Program-made: the position numbers and the translations under genes
Notes under the pieces: generated by a model
Seen by the model: the letters and a program-made list of their open reading frames with translations, nothing else
The model's database searches: none
Told to the model about the DNA's origin: nothing
NCBI RefSeq assembly: GCF_004337985.1
Contig: NC_043741.1
Span: forward strand, 3,906,953 to 3,970,952
Origin: Pyricularia pennisetigena
Taxonomy: Eukaryota > Ascomycota > Sordariomycetes > Magnaporthales > Pyriculariaceae
DNA: 64,000 nucleotides
Reading direction: 5' to 3'
Part shown: one piece after another, positions 23,783 to 36,679 of the stretch
Numbering within the stretch: position 1 is the first letter of the stretch
Layout: the number at the start of each line of letters is the position of its first letter

Positions 23783-26270
23783 AGTCGTCCCCCCTTTTGT
23801 TTTCACCAATTTTTTTTTCTGGGGGATGTATGTGTGTGCGATCCTCTTGTTCTTGTCGGCTTGATAACAGAACGACGATTTTAGCGATGGAATACTTGCT
23901 ATATCTTTTTGTGCTTGCTTCATGGTTGGGCGTTTGCATATGGGAATGCGAGCATATTGCAAAGCCGGGTATTGCGCATTTTTTATATATATAAATATTT
24001 TTCAAGTACTTTTGTTTCACCTGCTAGTGAAGGTTCCAGTTGGCGACAGAAATGATGAGCTTTTGAAAGAGACTTAAAAAAAAAAAATAGCCTTCGATAT
24101 ATCGGCTAGTGGCCACGGTCCGGATCAAGGATGTATCAATTGCGACCTGAAGCACCAAGGTAAATGCTGCCTAGATGGATTCGCAATTTCTTTATGTATT
24201 TATTGTTTGTGAAGACTGGTATCGAATTTGTCATCTCTTTTCTGCTCTAGGTCCTGACAAAAATGCGACTGAACAATGCACAGGATTTTGGGTTGGTGTT
24301 ATAAAGAATTTCTGGATAACAATTCCCCATACTTATATAGCATATCAAGTTGCCCAGCGTCATTTTGCCAACTCATCAGTGCATACTGGGATCCTCCCGT
24401 CCTGCAGCGAGCCCAGAGAAGCTCCGTGATTGGTGCCGTGCGGAGGGGTACGGCAGCACCGCAAACGCCAGCAAGTACTTATTTATTTACAGTAGTACCT
24501 AGATTTGTCTCTCGGTAGTCAGACCTGCCTGTGTTTGGTGCTGACTGGCAGGCAGTTGGCATGGACCCAGTCGAACCCAATCGAAAACAAAATTGGCAGA
24601 CCCTGGCTTTGCCACGACCCTCCATGGCACGGTGATATGGAGCGGAGAGCGGAGTCGCAAGGGAGATCGCCGAAACAACAGCCACTCCGTTTTACTGGAC
24701 TGGCAGTCAAGCAGAAGCCATGTGGCAGAGCAATTTTGGCGCTGCGGTAACATGTACTGTAGGTTTGCTGCCAATTACGTGATAGATACAAGTAGGTTTG
24801 GATCAAGTCGCAGACTAAACCCCGTGGGGTTCATTCTGCGAATTGCAAGACATCAATCGCCCAGGAGTCATCCAACAAGTTTTACGAAAGGTATACGCGC
24901 GTCGTGCTTCAAGTGGTGTACGCGGAATGTGGGCTACAAAAGTCAAGAGCAGTTGGTTGGTTCCATCAGCAAAGACTGTGCTATCGTCAATTGAAAAGGT
25001 GCAATTCGAATTCGAACATCGTATCGAAGTACTGTACTGCAAAGTTGCGTGGCATGGGGATAGTGACGGAGGGGATCGACCATGCAGGCATCATTCCAAA
25101 TTCCGAGTGGAGCAGCCAACTCAAATGCCATTGTGGCTGAGCTGAGCGAATGGCATCACAAAAGATGCCATTCCGCAGCCTGGTCGCAGCGGAAGGGTGA
25201 TGTGCCCACGTCCGACCTCCTCAAATTGATTGTCAGAAGGATTCCCGGACGCCCAACCAAGTCAGCTCAATTCAGTACCTTTATTGCGAAAGGGAGAATA
25301 TGATTCTGCTAAGACAAATGGCCAAGTAGATGCGGATCTATGTAGGCTAAAATACGAGCTTTATATGTATACAATGTACTGCACGGTGTGCCTATGCATT
25401 TTTTGAGGTATCCATGCAGCATGGATTGCACGTCATGCATGCAGCTGTTTGCTTTTTTATATTTCATGCCGGATCTTCTCACCTCACTCGGTCTACGTAC
25501 TGTACATATTTGGCCACCAAGGGATACCCGATTGGAACCTACTTGCTACTAAACCAAGTGCGAAAAAAGTTGCGCCTGACCTTCCAAGTAGACAAATAAC
25601 AAGCACTGACATGGAATCCGATGGAAATGGCGACAAGCAGGAAGGCTGCCTCTGACTTTGGTGGTGGGTGGCGCAGTTTGAGCAAAAAGGCAAAAAATGT
25701 ACTTTGTAATTCAAGGACAGTCATGTTTCTCCGCCTGATGATGCGCCAAGCCTGCATCTGACTGGCTCATTCCAAATCACTGAACATGACCAAGACCCTT
25801 GGCAGTCCACTGCTTGCGACGCTTCTCTAATAAACGCCAGCGGTGTCCCAGCTTAATGGATGACACCCACGCCTGTAACCCATCTTTTTCTTCGCTGAAC
25901 CATTACGACAATCGCGGGCTTTTTTTCTTTTTCGTTTGATCGGACCCAAGCCATCAATTCATCCAACGGACTTTTTTTCTTTGTTTTTACTTTCTTCTCT
26001 TTGACGACTTTCACCGAATTACTCCCGACACAGACTAGTGCTACTTCTCTAGAAAGCAAGCATATTGGTTGTTCTCGACCCAAACGCCGAAAATAGAATC
26101 GGGATATCCGCAATCCGCGTTTCGCATTTTCAAGTACGACAAACCATCACCGAAAGCACGAGTCGACTCTATCAAAACCACCGCGCTCATCTCTAGAAGT
26201 ACCGCCGTCTTCTTCAACTAAAAACACCGCCTCACTGCATTCATCGGCGAACAAACGAAGAGTCTCTGGC
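23783..26270. other. Intergenic region, no gene seen
   Basis: 2.5 kb between ARL8 and the RCR-like gene. AT-rich near ARL8 (3' UTR). GTACTGTAC palindromes occur at 25029-25037 and 25497-25505. The last 300 bases are pyrimidine-rich and are probably the leader of the next gene. Open frames on both strands look random. Confidence 0.6.
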
Positions 26271-26941
26271 ATGTCTGTCATCACACAGGCATCGGCCATG
26301 TTGGCCAAGAGAGCTGATGGATGGTAAGTGCTTCCTTGTCCTTCGCGGCAAACCATCGGCGTTTTTAGGTGAAATGGGCCCCCGACTAACCTCGCAATTT
26401 ATGAAAATCATAGTCCCGATGGATATTACCGGTCTGGAAACTATTGTTATCGTGGATCTGGATGGTACTGGTGGGGAAGAGTATGGTTTTCCTTCTTTTC
26501 CTCAATTGCAATGTCTTATGTGTATTCTGCCCAACCCTGAATGACTGGATGCTAACATGGCTTATTCTGCAGTGGGTGCTGACCGCGCTTGTCCTGATCG
26601 GAATCATCGTCATCATCATGCTCATCGCACGTACGAGCGCCCGCCGACGGAGGGCACGCGGCATGACGCCAATCTACGGCACTGGATGGGTTGGTCCGAA
26701 GCCGACGGCGTACCAGAACAACCCGAACACCTACTACCCGCCTCCGCCTCAATACAGCGCCAACCCCCAGCAGCCGCAGTACACTGGCACGACGTTCAAC
26801 CCCAACGACGGCTACTACGGCGGCCAACAGTCCGGCGTTCAGCCTCCGGCCAACACATACGCTCCCCCGCAACATAACGCTACGCCTGCTGCCGGTGGCG
26901 ATAACTACGCCCCTCCTCCTGGCCCTCCCCCGGGAAAGTAA
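26271..26941 (+). CDS. RCR-family membrane protein (chitin regulation / Congo red resistance)
   Basis: Exons 26271-26323, 26414-26480 and 26573-26941 give 162 residues. A short lumenal N-terminal part has two Cys (18 and 29) in an aromatic-rich CPDGYYRSGNYC block and then GWYWWGR. A transmembrane helix follows at about 41-59, then a basic cluster ARRRRARG and the family signature PIYGTGW. The cytosolic tail (70-162) is rich in Pro, Tyr, Gln and Asn and contains PPQY, a PPxY motif for a WW-domain ubiquitin ligase such as Rsp5. Yeast Rcr1/Rcr2 act in the ER and endosome-vacuole route to control chitin deposition and plasma-membrane transporters through Rsp5; the same is inferred here. Intron 2 has a clear GCTAACA branch site. 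Confidence 0.93.
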
Positions 26942-27756
26942 TTGCATAAAAAGGACGTTGAATTCGAGGATATATGATGCATTGCGATGATAAGACGGGG
27001 TTGCTAGTGCTGTCAAGAAGCTTCCTATACGATCACAAGTTGGAGGGAGATGCTAGACTGGATTTTTCACATGGTCTGAATTCTTTATCGATTCAGTCTT
27101 AATGCTACTAAGATAGTAATTACGCGAATTACCCACTTTAACGACAACTTGGGTTCACAAGCGCACTGAGTCTGTTTTCATGTTTGTGTGTGCTTTGATT
27201 TTGCTCGTCTAACAAGGAAAGCGAAGACGGAGACTTGCTGAATTTGAGACCGAATGGCCTAGATGGGTGGAATTATGGAGTGGAAAGATGCATAGTATCT
27301 GCTGTTGCGACAGTCAACCTTAACTTCGTCTAAGAAATCCGCCATGTTTCTCTGAGTGCTTCAGGATAGCGGCCGAAGTATCCAATTGGCAAAGAGCCCA
27401 TGCATCAGGATGTATACAGTTATATGTAGACAATGACTGCATGGGCCGGGGTAGTCGAGACTTGGACGGTTTACCTTTTACAGTGATTACAAAAGTGGAA
27501 GGTTTCAACATGGCTGGTTAGATAGGTATTATATACATACATAATACAGTTGCAGTACCTTGCATGTGTCTCCACTCTGCCTCCATATCCAGAGGAGCAT
27601 ACTGTGAAGTGCCAATGGATTTCGATGCCACACCCTCCACTAAAACTGCCTATTTAGAGTCTACTATAATTGATCATGTCCTTTTCCATTGCACTCATTT
27701 GTTTATGGCTCTTGTTTTTTCTTTTTTTTTTTCTTTTTTTTCTTTTTTTTCTTTTT

Positions 27757-27808
<52 letters not shown>

Positions 27809-27814
27809 CTTTTT

Positions 27815-27892
<78 letters not shown>

Positions 27893-29824
27893 CGGGCGCT
27901 CATGGCTTTCAGCCCCATCCTCGCAGCTGAAGCACATACGACATTACTGCACCCTCTAGTCTAGTGCTAATTGTTCGCACTGACCATCTAGAAAACGTAA
28001 ACACTTAATGTAGGGCGACAGACCAGGCGCAGGGCAAGCCAACATGCATTTCAGTTACCAGGGTTACTGCATTGTACACTCTGCCGAATTCACAAACTAC
28101 GTCCTTGCCCAACGAAATGTATGTGCACATATCATGTTCATCCTTAGTTGAAACGGTGTGAAGATCAGGGGTAAGGTACACGGATAGCATCAATAGGTAT
28201 CTTAATCTACCGCAAGTAAGCAGGATATGCAAGTATTACCATGCTTCATAGTAACTATAATACATAAAATACCACCATTAAAAAAGAGCTCGCTCCAATA
28301 ATTACTTGCCGAAGGCGGAGTGCTGTAGACATGCAGGCAATGTGCGGGTGATAACGATGTACCCAAACCCACATAGAAAGCGGAGTTGATCTTTTGAATT
28401 TGAATGCATCTTTATTTCCAGCCGTGGATCCCAAACCAACCTTTTGAGGATGGCCGCCCCCAACCTCCAAGCCCCCTGAATAACCCAGCTGTTCCCTCCT
28501 GCTAAGAGGGATTGCTATGGTACCATAGTACGAAGCCCATTACAAAAAGTCAGCCAAGGTTTGGCTGGGCGGGCTGCTACCGAACTCAGCCTTCGAGCAT
28601 TGAACCTTTGCTCGTCGATATTCACCTCAGCTTCTCGGTTGCGACAGCCGAACTGATCTAAAACTCCAGGGAAAGCCTGCGAATCCTCGACGGGAACCAC
28701 AGACATCAGACTAAGAATCTGACATCTTTAGCTTCTGCAGCCGTTAATTGATCCTATCGTAACGGCCTAGGTTTACGAACTTCGCACATGTATGGTCAGC
28801 GCTCAATACTTTGCCGTCTGCGACCGTTGCACAGCCCTCGAAGAGTTTCAGCAAGGGGATTTCTATTGGCGGCCAAGGCGCCAAAGCTTTCCACTAACAA
28901 CGGATAACCCTGTCCTGTGCCTTACATAGTGCCGTGGATCCACATCCCAGCATTAGAATACTCCACTTTGGGGGGCCCGACTTGTCAATTCGCTGTGTCC
29001 CCAGATTTTCTGATGTACCTAATTACTTCGCACCTTAGTAATTATTGTGTCCCAGTCCCTTGGGGCGGTTGGCTCTTCTCACTCAAGCGCATTCATTCTC
29101 CTTCAACCTCCCTCTTTCGTGAAAGCGGCTGCCGACGACAAAGTTTTGTTGTTTTTCTATTTTTTCTTTTCTTTGCTTTTTGCCTTGAAAAGCGTGTTGA
29201 CGCCTGCGACGATCTTTTTTTATTTTATTTTTATTTTTTAACACTGATTGGCCGTCGGTCGCAACTCTCAATCCGCTCCTTTTGCACCATCTCATTTCTT
29301 ACATGTTCTCCTTTGCTTCCAGTGTTCACCAGTGACTCTTGTCGGCCCGCGGTTCCTGCACAATCTCGACCCTGTTGCTCACATCCAGCAGTCGCCTCAC
29401 CACCATCGGATTATAGCAGACAATATCAGACCAGCAATATACAGAGAAAATCAGACAAAACAACAAACTGCAGTGTATTTTCGGCTGTCGGCGCGGATAT
29501 TTGGACTACTGTGATTGATTTCATCGGCGATATTACAACTTCTTTCTACGATCATTGTCGATACACAATGCTTGTTTTGTAGCAGCCCTAATCCGAGGTC
29601 GCTAAGAATTTGCACGTTCATTCCGTCTACGCCTCACGACTATTTGCGCTCTTCACGAACCGGAAAACAACCGCGCATGAAATTGGTGCCATTTCTACTA
29701 CCTACTGCACGCTTGTTGTCTGGGGCCGCATACCCGTGTGGCTGAACAGACAATCGAGATCTTGGTCTTGATCAGAAATCAGGGGCATTCTAGAATTGGA
29801 CCCTGGACCCACAGAATAGGAACA
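26942..29824. other. Intergenic region dominated by a very long T-rich tract
   Basis: 2.9 kb between the RCR-like and fibroin-3-like genes. The centre holds the 27713-27892 T tract. The right-hand 700 bases are C/T-rich and probably form the promoter and leader of the next gene. A frame of 221 codons at 28917-29582 has no ATG start and no coding character. Confidence 0.6.
27713..27892. repeat. Poly(T)-rich tract, about 180 nt
   Basis: Almost pure T with single C interruptions in the first two thirds and an unbroken run of about 65 T at the 3' end. It is by far the longest homopolymer in the window, and its assembled length should be treated as approximate. Confidence 0.95.
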
Positions 29825-31427
29825 ATGCCGTCAATCGACGTCGCCATGGCGAGGAGCCTGAGGGGAGGAGCCATGGGTTTAGTGGCCGCTTCGCTGCGGC
29901 CAGTGTTGGAACGCAGAGGTATCACAGATTCGGCCAACGATATTAAAAACAGTTTCAGCAGCTGGGACAACTGTATGGCGGCCACATACTGCAAGTGAGT
30001 AATAGCATTCTAGAGAATGTTGGGTAGGTCTAGAAGTTTGCTAACATGCCGAATTTCTTGTCCCCGACAGATGGCCAGTTATCGCCGTGATCGTTGTTGT
30101 CGGATTGATCATATTCTCGGTGGTAGTATGTCTGGTCCGTTGTCTGTGTCTGGCCAAGTCTTGCTGCTGCGCCTGTTTCTCTTGCCTCAAATGCTGTGGA
30201 AATTGCTGTGGCTGCTGTGACCCGCCCAAAGGAGCACCGCACAAGCACCTGGATGACCCTTACCACAACGCCCCTCCTACGCAACCTTACCGCGCGCAGG
30301 CCCCGATGACAGCAGGGCCAACTGCACCCGCATCCGCACCCACTGCCTTTGCTGCACACCAACCTCCCAAGTATGCAGAGTTCGATGTCAGCAAAAAGAG
30401 CTCAGGAAACGATGATGCACTGCCGGCCATGCCAACTTGGGAAGAATCTGCCACTACGAAGGTCATGGTGGAGGAAACTGTTGAGCTGGAAACAATCAAG
30501 AAGCCTGCGGCCTCGACCACTAGTCTGCACCAGCAAAGCGCTCCTTTGATGGGTGCTCCGACGGTTGGCCCGGCGAGTCCGATGTCTCCCACCTATCGTG
30601 GTAGTCCCTACGGCGGCTACGATGCCGGTGCTCATGATCCGTACAATCGCAACGGCCCTGGCTATGGTCCATATGGACAGGGATCGGTACCATCTCTTGA
30701 CCAGGGATATGGAGCGGCTGGCACGATGGCACAGGGCCAAGGGAGGAGAACCCCCGGCAGCATGAACCGCGGACCCAGCCCGTATGGTTCCCGTCCCGGC
30801 CCTGGCGTGGGAGGTAATTACGACGGCTACAACGACCAGGGATATGCTGCAGGTAACTCCCAAAATCCGCCTTATGGCCGTGATTTAGCCAGAAGACCCT
30901 CCGCCCCAGCTCATCAAGGGGGGTATGGTTACGATGACATGCCCGGGAGGACGCCTTCCGCCCCTCCCATGGCAAACTATGGCTACAACGATGGGCCTAG
31001 AAACTCTGCGGCACCGCAAGGAGGATACGGCTACAATGGTGGATCCAGGAGATCGCCAGCACCGGAAGGAGATTATGCCTACAACGATGGTTACGACAGC
31101 CGCCCTCCACAGCGTGATCAATACTCGCCCCTCGGCTCCCAAAATCCTCCTCCTCAGCGCTCGTACACGAGCCCTATGCCCACAGGCCCATCCGTGCCTA
31201 TCCAGAACAACAGCAGCTATGACCTGAACTCGGCAAGCAATAGGTCGCATCAGGACCAGGGCTATGATGATGGTTATGGTCACCCCCAGCCACAATCTCA
31301 ACAGAACACGGGTGGTTATAGGGGAAATAACCGCTCACCTCAGCCTCTAGTACGATCAAACACAGGCGACACCGCCTACCCGGGCTTCAAGGCTTACCAA
31401 CCGAACGCCCAGAACGATTACAGGTAG
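29825..31427 (+). CDS. Fibroin-3-like single-pass membrane protein with Cys-rich juxtamembrane segment
   Basis: Exons 29825-29994 and 30071-31427 give 508 residues. The first 57 residues are soluble and contain NSFSSWDNCMAATYCKWPV. A transmembrane helix at about 58-80 (IAVIVVVGLIIFSVVV) is followed at once by a segment with 13 Cys in about 27 residues, including a CCC and three CC pairs, likely palmitoylated. The rest is disordered: a PPKY motif (PPxY), an acidic patch, and about 300 residues rich in Gly, Tyr, Pro, Asn and Gln with repeated GGYGYN/GYNDG units. Homologues are annotated from memory as fibroin-3 related proteins in filamentous ascomycetes; function is unknown. Topology and a WW-ligase partner are inference. 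The alternative start at Met8 would drop only seven residues. Confidence 0.85.
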
Positions 31428-32612
31428 AACACCTTCGCAAGGCCAGTGGCCCACATAGCTTCCTGCCCACATAATGATCAAGTATGATACCCCATAACTT
31501 GCTCTCGTGAAACATCCTAATAAATTTTCTTGTACATTTCTCTCGTGCACGAGTTTCATTCTTTTGGTTGTCGTGACCGTCGGTTCCCACACACACACAC
31601 TTACGAAAGCTTTGAAAAGAAATAAAAAGGGGGGTAGGCAGGTTTATGGCTCTTGAATAAAGACCATCTCGAAAATGGGTCTATCTCGTTCTCCTCATTC
31701 GCTTCTCTGTATATTTTAGACCGACTACAGTTTTTTGTATGCTCTGTACATCTTGGCTTGATCTCACTATATATATCCCAAATATAATGACTTGATTTGG
31801 GCAAAACATAATTTGTTCTTCTCATGAACATACTGAACGCGGGGTGGCGTATGCTTGTTAACTCTTAAGATTGAGTCCTCCTGGCGGCAATGATGTATCA
31901 TGCATTCCCCAATACATATACCCTATGCCCATTCACAAACTTCTCCGTCAGTTCAACATGCCAATGAGGTGCGAAGGACATGTTGAGGGCCTTGGTGTAG
32001 TATCCTGACTTAATGTCCATCTGCCGTCTAAGGATGCTTACAACTGACGGGTAAATCTGACGAAAAAAAAAAAGAAAAAAAAAAAATTCGTACGAGTAGC
32101 GCAACGGGGAGCGTGTTAGTAGTAAGCCTTCAGTCACCCCGTCACGGCTAGTCATTTTGCCCTTGTCATCCACGAACGGCTCTCCAGGCCTCCAGGTGAT
32201 CTCGGTGCACGGCCTAGTATGTTATGATAATCAACATTCCAGAACACTCTGTGCCGCATCGCTAAATCTAATAATAAAATCACCTCAAAGGTGGGTCAAA
32301 TACTGTTGGGGTGAAATACAAAAATGCTGGATATATAATGCAAATATAAGATGTCTAACATGCTTCCTAACAGAACCGTCGCAATGATGATAAGCCACAA
32401 AAACTGATGATGACGATCGAGGAATTCGAAACATAAGGAATCGCAATTAAGTACATGATGACTTGACTAGTAGGTTTCAATCTAGTCGAGCTAAATGGAC
32501 CCTATTCGGCTGCTTTGAGCCAAAAGGGCGCGCTGTACTGAACAGTATGCTGTAATCAGGATTATAGATTGAGGGGGTAAACAGACAAGCCGAATGAACC
32601 GCACAGACGCCA
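31428..32612. other. Intergenic region between convergent genes, no gene seen
   Basis: 1.2 kb holding the 3' ends of the fibroin-3-like (plus) and STIMATE-like (minus) genes. A short CA repeat lies at 31588-31600. AT-rich, otherwise nothing recognisable. Confidence 0.6.
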
Positions 32613-33897
32613 CTACTCATGTGGCAGAAGGCCTTTTGATAACAGTGCCTGGCTCTGCTGGTTTCCAGCTGTGCTGGCACTCCCAATCACGGTACGCTCG
32701 TCGTCTCCGTCAGTCTCAGGGTCGTATTCCCGATCGCGGGAGGTCGCCTTGATACCCCCCTTCGTGCGATTACCTTCACCGAGGCTGCTCCCTCTATCCG
32801 CAAGCTCCTCTTCGTGGTCATCATCACCACTTTCGCTCAGGCGGTCGTATGAGCCCTCTTGAGATCCAAGCCGAGGTCTCCCTGCGACCGCATCTCCAGC
32901 TTCGTCGTGTGTTCGCTCTTTGATGAAACTGTCGATGATGTAATATTGCATGGCGTTCATGATGAGTGGGAAGAGCATCATGACGAACACAATCTGCAGC
33001 TTCTCGTTGCCCTCAGTCCAGCCTAATGCCCAGTCCCCAACGTGGCTGATCCAGGGGATCACCAGGAAGATTATGAGGACACATATCTTCATGCCAAAGA
33101 GTCCACAGAAGTATATTATGCTCTGCTTGAGCCACCATTGCCACTTGGGAGGATTGCCGTAGAAGCCCGACTGTATCGACTCGGACGGCTTGCCCAGTGG
33201 CGTACGGGAAACAAGCATAGTTGTCAGTCGCACGAGAAGGATCAGGATGGGAATGCCTAATGTTGTCTGGAAACCTCGGGATATGGCTGGTCAGCATATT
33301 GTCGACAAAAAGAGAGAAAAAAAAAACACCACATGACCAGGCCAGAAAACTCACATCGATGGCTAAGTTGAGCAGATAGAAGGAACACGGGTTCGGCATA
33401 TATTTGTCCCCGTCAACACCATGACCCCGAGCCATCAGCCATCTCCTAGCAGCCGCGGGAGGGTCCACTTTGATGGATAGACGACCAGATGTCAGCATTG
33501 ACATGAAGATGTTGGCGCCGTGCACCAGGACCGAGCCGAAGACCTGCTTCGACACGTCAAAGAACCAGATCTTGACCGGTCTTTGCGGGCGCTCCCTCCA
33601 CCTCTTGTAGACCAGTACGAGCAGGGCCAGGCCGCCGAGTGCCAGCTGCACAAAAACAGCAAAAGATCCCACTAGCCGGCATTCCCCCGAGCCCTCGGGC
33701 CTGTCATGTGGGCTGCCCGTCGCCGTTACTGTTGCAGCAGCCATCGTCGCGGTCGGGATCGGGGTCGTGCTCGCGGTGAAACTGGCGGATAACGTTGTCG
33801 AGATGGCTGCTTTGGCAGTTGCTTGGACGTCGGGAGGAAAAATGTCTTTGGCAGCCCTAGCGACCGCGGGTATTATGGCGCCCTGTAAATGCTGCAT
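32613..33897 (-). CDS. STIMATE / yeast YPL162C-like vacuolar membrane protein
   Basis: Minus-strand exons 33897-33355 and 33266-32613 give 398 residues. The ATG at 33897 is used because the longer frame starts only with GTG. After about 70 Ala/Thr-rich residues come several hydrophobic segments: FAVFVQLALGGLALLVLV, the family block KIWFFDVSKQVFGSVLVHGANI, then NPCSFYLLNLAIDTTLGIPILILLVRL across the splice junction. GFYGNPPKWQWWLKQSIIYF and two further helices follow. The C-terminal 90 residues are acidic and charged, with no membrane segment. Animal STIMATE is an ER protein promoting STIM1-dependent store-operated calcium entry; the yeast homologue is a vacuolar membrane protein of unknown role. 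Fungi lack STIM1, so the partner here is unknown. Family assignment is good. Confidence 0.9.
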
Positions 33898-35916
33898 GAT
33901 CTGTGGCGCTCTGGGTCCGAGCCTCACGGACGGGGGGTGGGCTGCGGCTTTCGACGAGGCGTGCTGGCAACGATCGGCAAGGAAAGTCGTTTTATTGACT
34001 GTCGGCAAACGGGTAGCAAGAAGAAAAGTGCGCACAGGGAGCGGCGAAAATGTCTCGAAAGGTTCAACACACTGGCACGGGTTGAAAAATAAACGCAGAC
34101 TAGACTAGACCAGGTCGGTGGTCGTATGGCGTAGTGAGTTGTTGGCCTAGTCTAGGTAGTGTATCGAATGTTTGATGTACCCAAGGAGTTAGACAGGTAA
34201 TCACGGCGAAATGTGCTATGTCATGTGGAAAAGAGGGCGAAAGTGAACTCAAACACAAACAAAAAGGGAGTGGCAAGAATAAACAGACAGCGTTACTTGA
34301 ACGTCGAAGCGAATAAAAAAAAATGATTGGTAAAGAAGATAACAGAGAATGAAAATTAGGTAGCTAATTACCCATAAGCCGGTAGAAAAACGCCACAAGA
34401 GGGTGCGTAGAGGCGAAGGATGCTGAGCAAGAACGTAAGCGTGAGCGATCGGCACGGCGGCAAAGTATAGCGTGGGCGGAGTCGACGATGGCCCTGTGGA
34501 CATTACGGCTAGCCTGGCCGAATTGCACCTGAATTCCATTACCAAAATGCATCAGATGCACCAGACGCTAGGTGAACTGCAGGCACTAAGCAAGCACCTG
34601 TGCGTGGGTGGGTCGCTGTGTCTGCTACCGTGTTCGGGTGGCAGTGAGCAACCACCACTAGAGCCGCTAAAAAGCCACTGAAGCCACTGTCGCTGGCGGC
34701 TCGAGGAACCCCTGTATCATGTAAAGGTGGGGAACATCTGGGCTGCTATGGAGTTGATACTAAGTAAAAATTGAATATTTCTTCGAGGATTCTATGCATA
34801 TTACATGTGAACTATCTAAGTACCACGTAGCTGGTGCATAGGTGTCAAGGTAGAGAGACTGAACATCGGGTGAATCATAAGTTAAACTCGTGTATGAGGG
34901 TAGCGGTTTAGGCATAGCGAACAAGTATAAATTGATTTAGCACCGACCTTGACGTGTTGGGCTTCGGATGATTTGTCGCCTTTCGGGGTCATTGACAGGA
35001 GTTACCAATAACTGATATAAATCTTCATCACCATTCTCATCAAATCTCCGGAGTCTGATAACGACGTGTTTGCATCTGCTGTTGGAAGAGCAAGTCGGTT
35101 TTCTGGTTTCAGAAGTTGGCAAACTTTGTTACTCAAGAAATAAGCCTACTGTCAGCCCGGCTTGACTGATTGATGATACATTCCCTAGACACCATCTCAA
35201 AGTCTTGAATTTTCACCATCGCCGTACGGCCGGGCATGAAGCAACACTGTTTAACGGATTGAAGAAACGGGCAAGGGGCGTAGATGGTGACAACGTCTAT
35301 ATCAGGGCACAGGTGTTGATTTCATTGCACACGCAAACGTGTGAGAGGAACGAAACGAGAAAAAAAAGGATAAACAATGAGTGGGCATATAAGTCTCGAT
35401 GCGAAATGAACGCAAAGCCACGAAACCGTAAATAAGTACACACCCTGTACAAACAGAGTCTAAGTAATGATTTGTTTCCACGAGAGCTAGGCTTGATATG
35501 TACCCATAATCCCCAAAAGTATAGTTGAGGACACGCCCATCGCAGTGATAGAAAACAAAACGACATCTCGCATTGCGGTCGATCCTAGTATCATCAAGAA
35601 CCGCGCATAAAGAACAATGGTCATGTGCGTAAGCCAGGTCGTTTGCAGGATTGAGCTAGGCGCATTCCTGTACAGTCGGAAGAAACTTCCGCGCAAAGTA
35701 GGACACTGGGCTTCGCGAGGTTCGCCCTGCGGCCATTGAGGGTCTGCCCTGTTTGGGCGACGCTGCTTTGCTGCCCGCAAGATCTTTAGTCACCAGTCCT
35801 ATAGACTTTGAATATGACAACGACGATCTGACGGGCGATTTAGGTGAATGAGAAGACGGACCTGCAGACTGCCGAGTTGTAAAGGTCTGCGAGGCGCCAA
35901 CAGGCCCGTCGAATTG
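33898..35916. other. Intergenic region, no firm gene; weak hydrophobic open frame at 35487-35780 (minus)
   Basis: 2 kb between the STIMATE-like start and the SF3B6 stop. On the minus strand at 35487-35780 an open frame encodes two hydrophobic stretches but opens with TTG and has no recognisable homologue. A CTAGTCTAGGTAG motif is near 34148. Nothing else is supported. Confidence 0.5.
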
Positions 35917-36679
35917 TCAATCGATGCCGTGCTGTTTCTTCAGCTGAGCTAAATTCTCCTTGCGGGCCTCGAGGTCCTCTTTTGACCTGGCCATCTTCTC
36001 GGGCTGGTGATATAGAACTAAAGATTGATGGCAAGCGGTTAGTGGCTTGTTGGCGGGCGTCTCTGGCTCTATCTCTATGCAGGCAAGAATCAACTTACCA
36101 ACGAGATAACGATTCTGGAAGTTGAAGCCGTTGAGCTTGTCGCAGGCTTGCTTTGCATCCATTACATCTTCATAGACAACGAAGGCGGTTCCCTTGGTGT
36201 TCGACGCAATGCCCTGTCGCACTTGGCTGCAAGACAAGAGATATCATTCGTTAGATTCCGTGATGAGTTTCAACTTGACAGGAGAGATAGACGACAACTC
36301 CTACGCCGAGAGGCGCCTAGTTGACAGAAAACATATGGATTCGCGTACCGGATGGGCCCGAACTTCCCAAAGAGGTCGAACAGCTCTTCAGGAGTTACGT
36401 TGTAGCTTAGATTCTTTACGAATAAAGCTCTGTAAAAATAACACGAATTAGGTCAGTAGAGCGCATGGCAGCGGCGGTCTGCGATGAGATATGGGCTTGG
36501 CGATGTGTCCTATCAGGTGGGCGTCCGTCACGGTGATCGGCTGGGCCAGAGACGGAGGATGGATCGTCGACTTCCCGGCCTCGGTTTACGCGCGATGACA
36601 AGGCTCGACTCAAAGACGAATGGCAAATTGATTCAACATACCGGTTGACCTCCGGGGCAAGCTTGCCGACTCGACTCAT
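35917..36679 (-). CDS. SF3B6: Splicing factor 3B subunit 6 (p14, branch-site RRM protein)
   Basis: Four minus-strand exons, 36679-36642, 36429-36349, 36226-36099 and 36017-35917, give 115 residues, close to the usual 115-125. A short N-terminus ([16 protein letters not shown]) leads into one RRM: LFVKNL is RNP2, [17 protein letters not shown] the first helix and strand, and [10 protein letters not shown] is RNP1. [14 protein letters not shown] precedes a charged C-terminal helix. In U2 snRNP this protein sits at the branch adenosine on SF3B1. All introns fall within the RRM or just before it, a dense arrangement for a 348-nt coding sequence. The splice joins preserve every conserved block, which supports the model strongly. 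Confidence 0.96.

Noticed and set aside
27564..27964. Open frames of poly-Phe or poly-Lys
   Set aside because: Pure translation artefacts of the poly(T) tract.
28917..29582. 221-codon open frame before the fibroin-3-like gene
   Set aside because: No ATG start, Phe/Ser/Cys-rich translation of a C/T-rich leader, and no family features.
34030..34036. Longer N-terminus for the STIMATE-like protein
   Set aside because: The extended frame opens with GTG; the first ATG in frame is at 33897.
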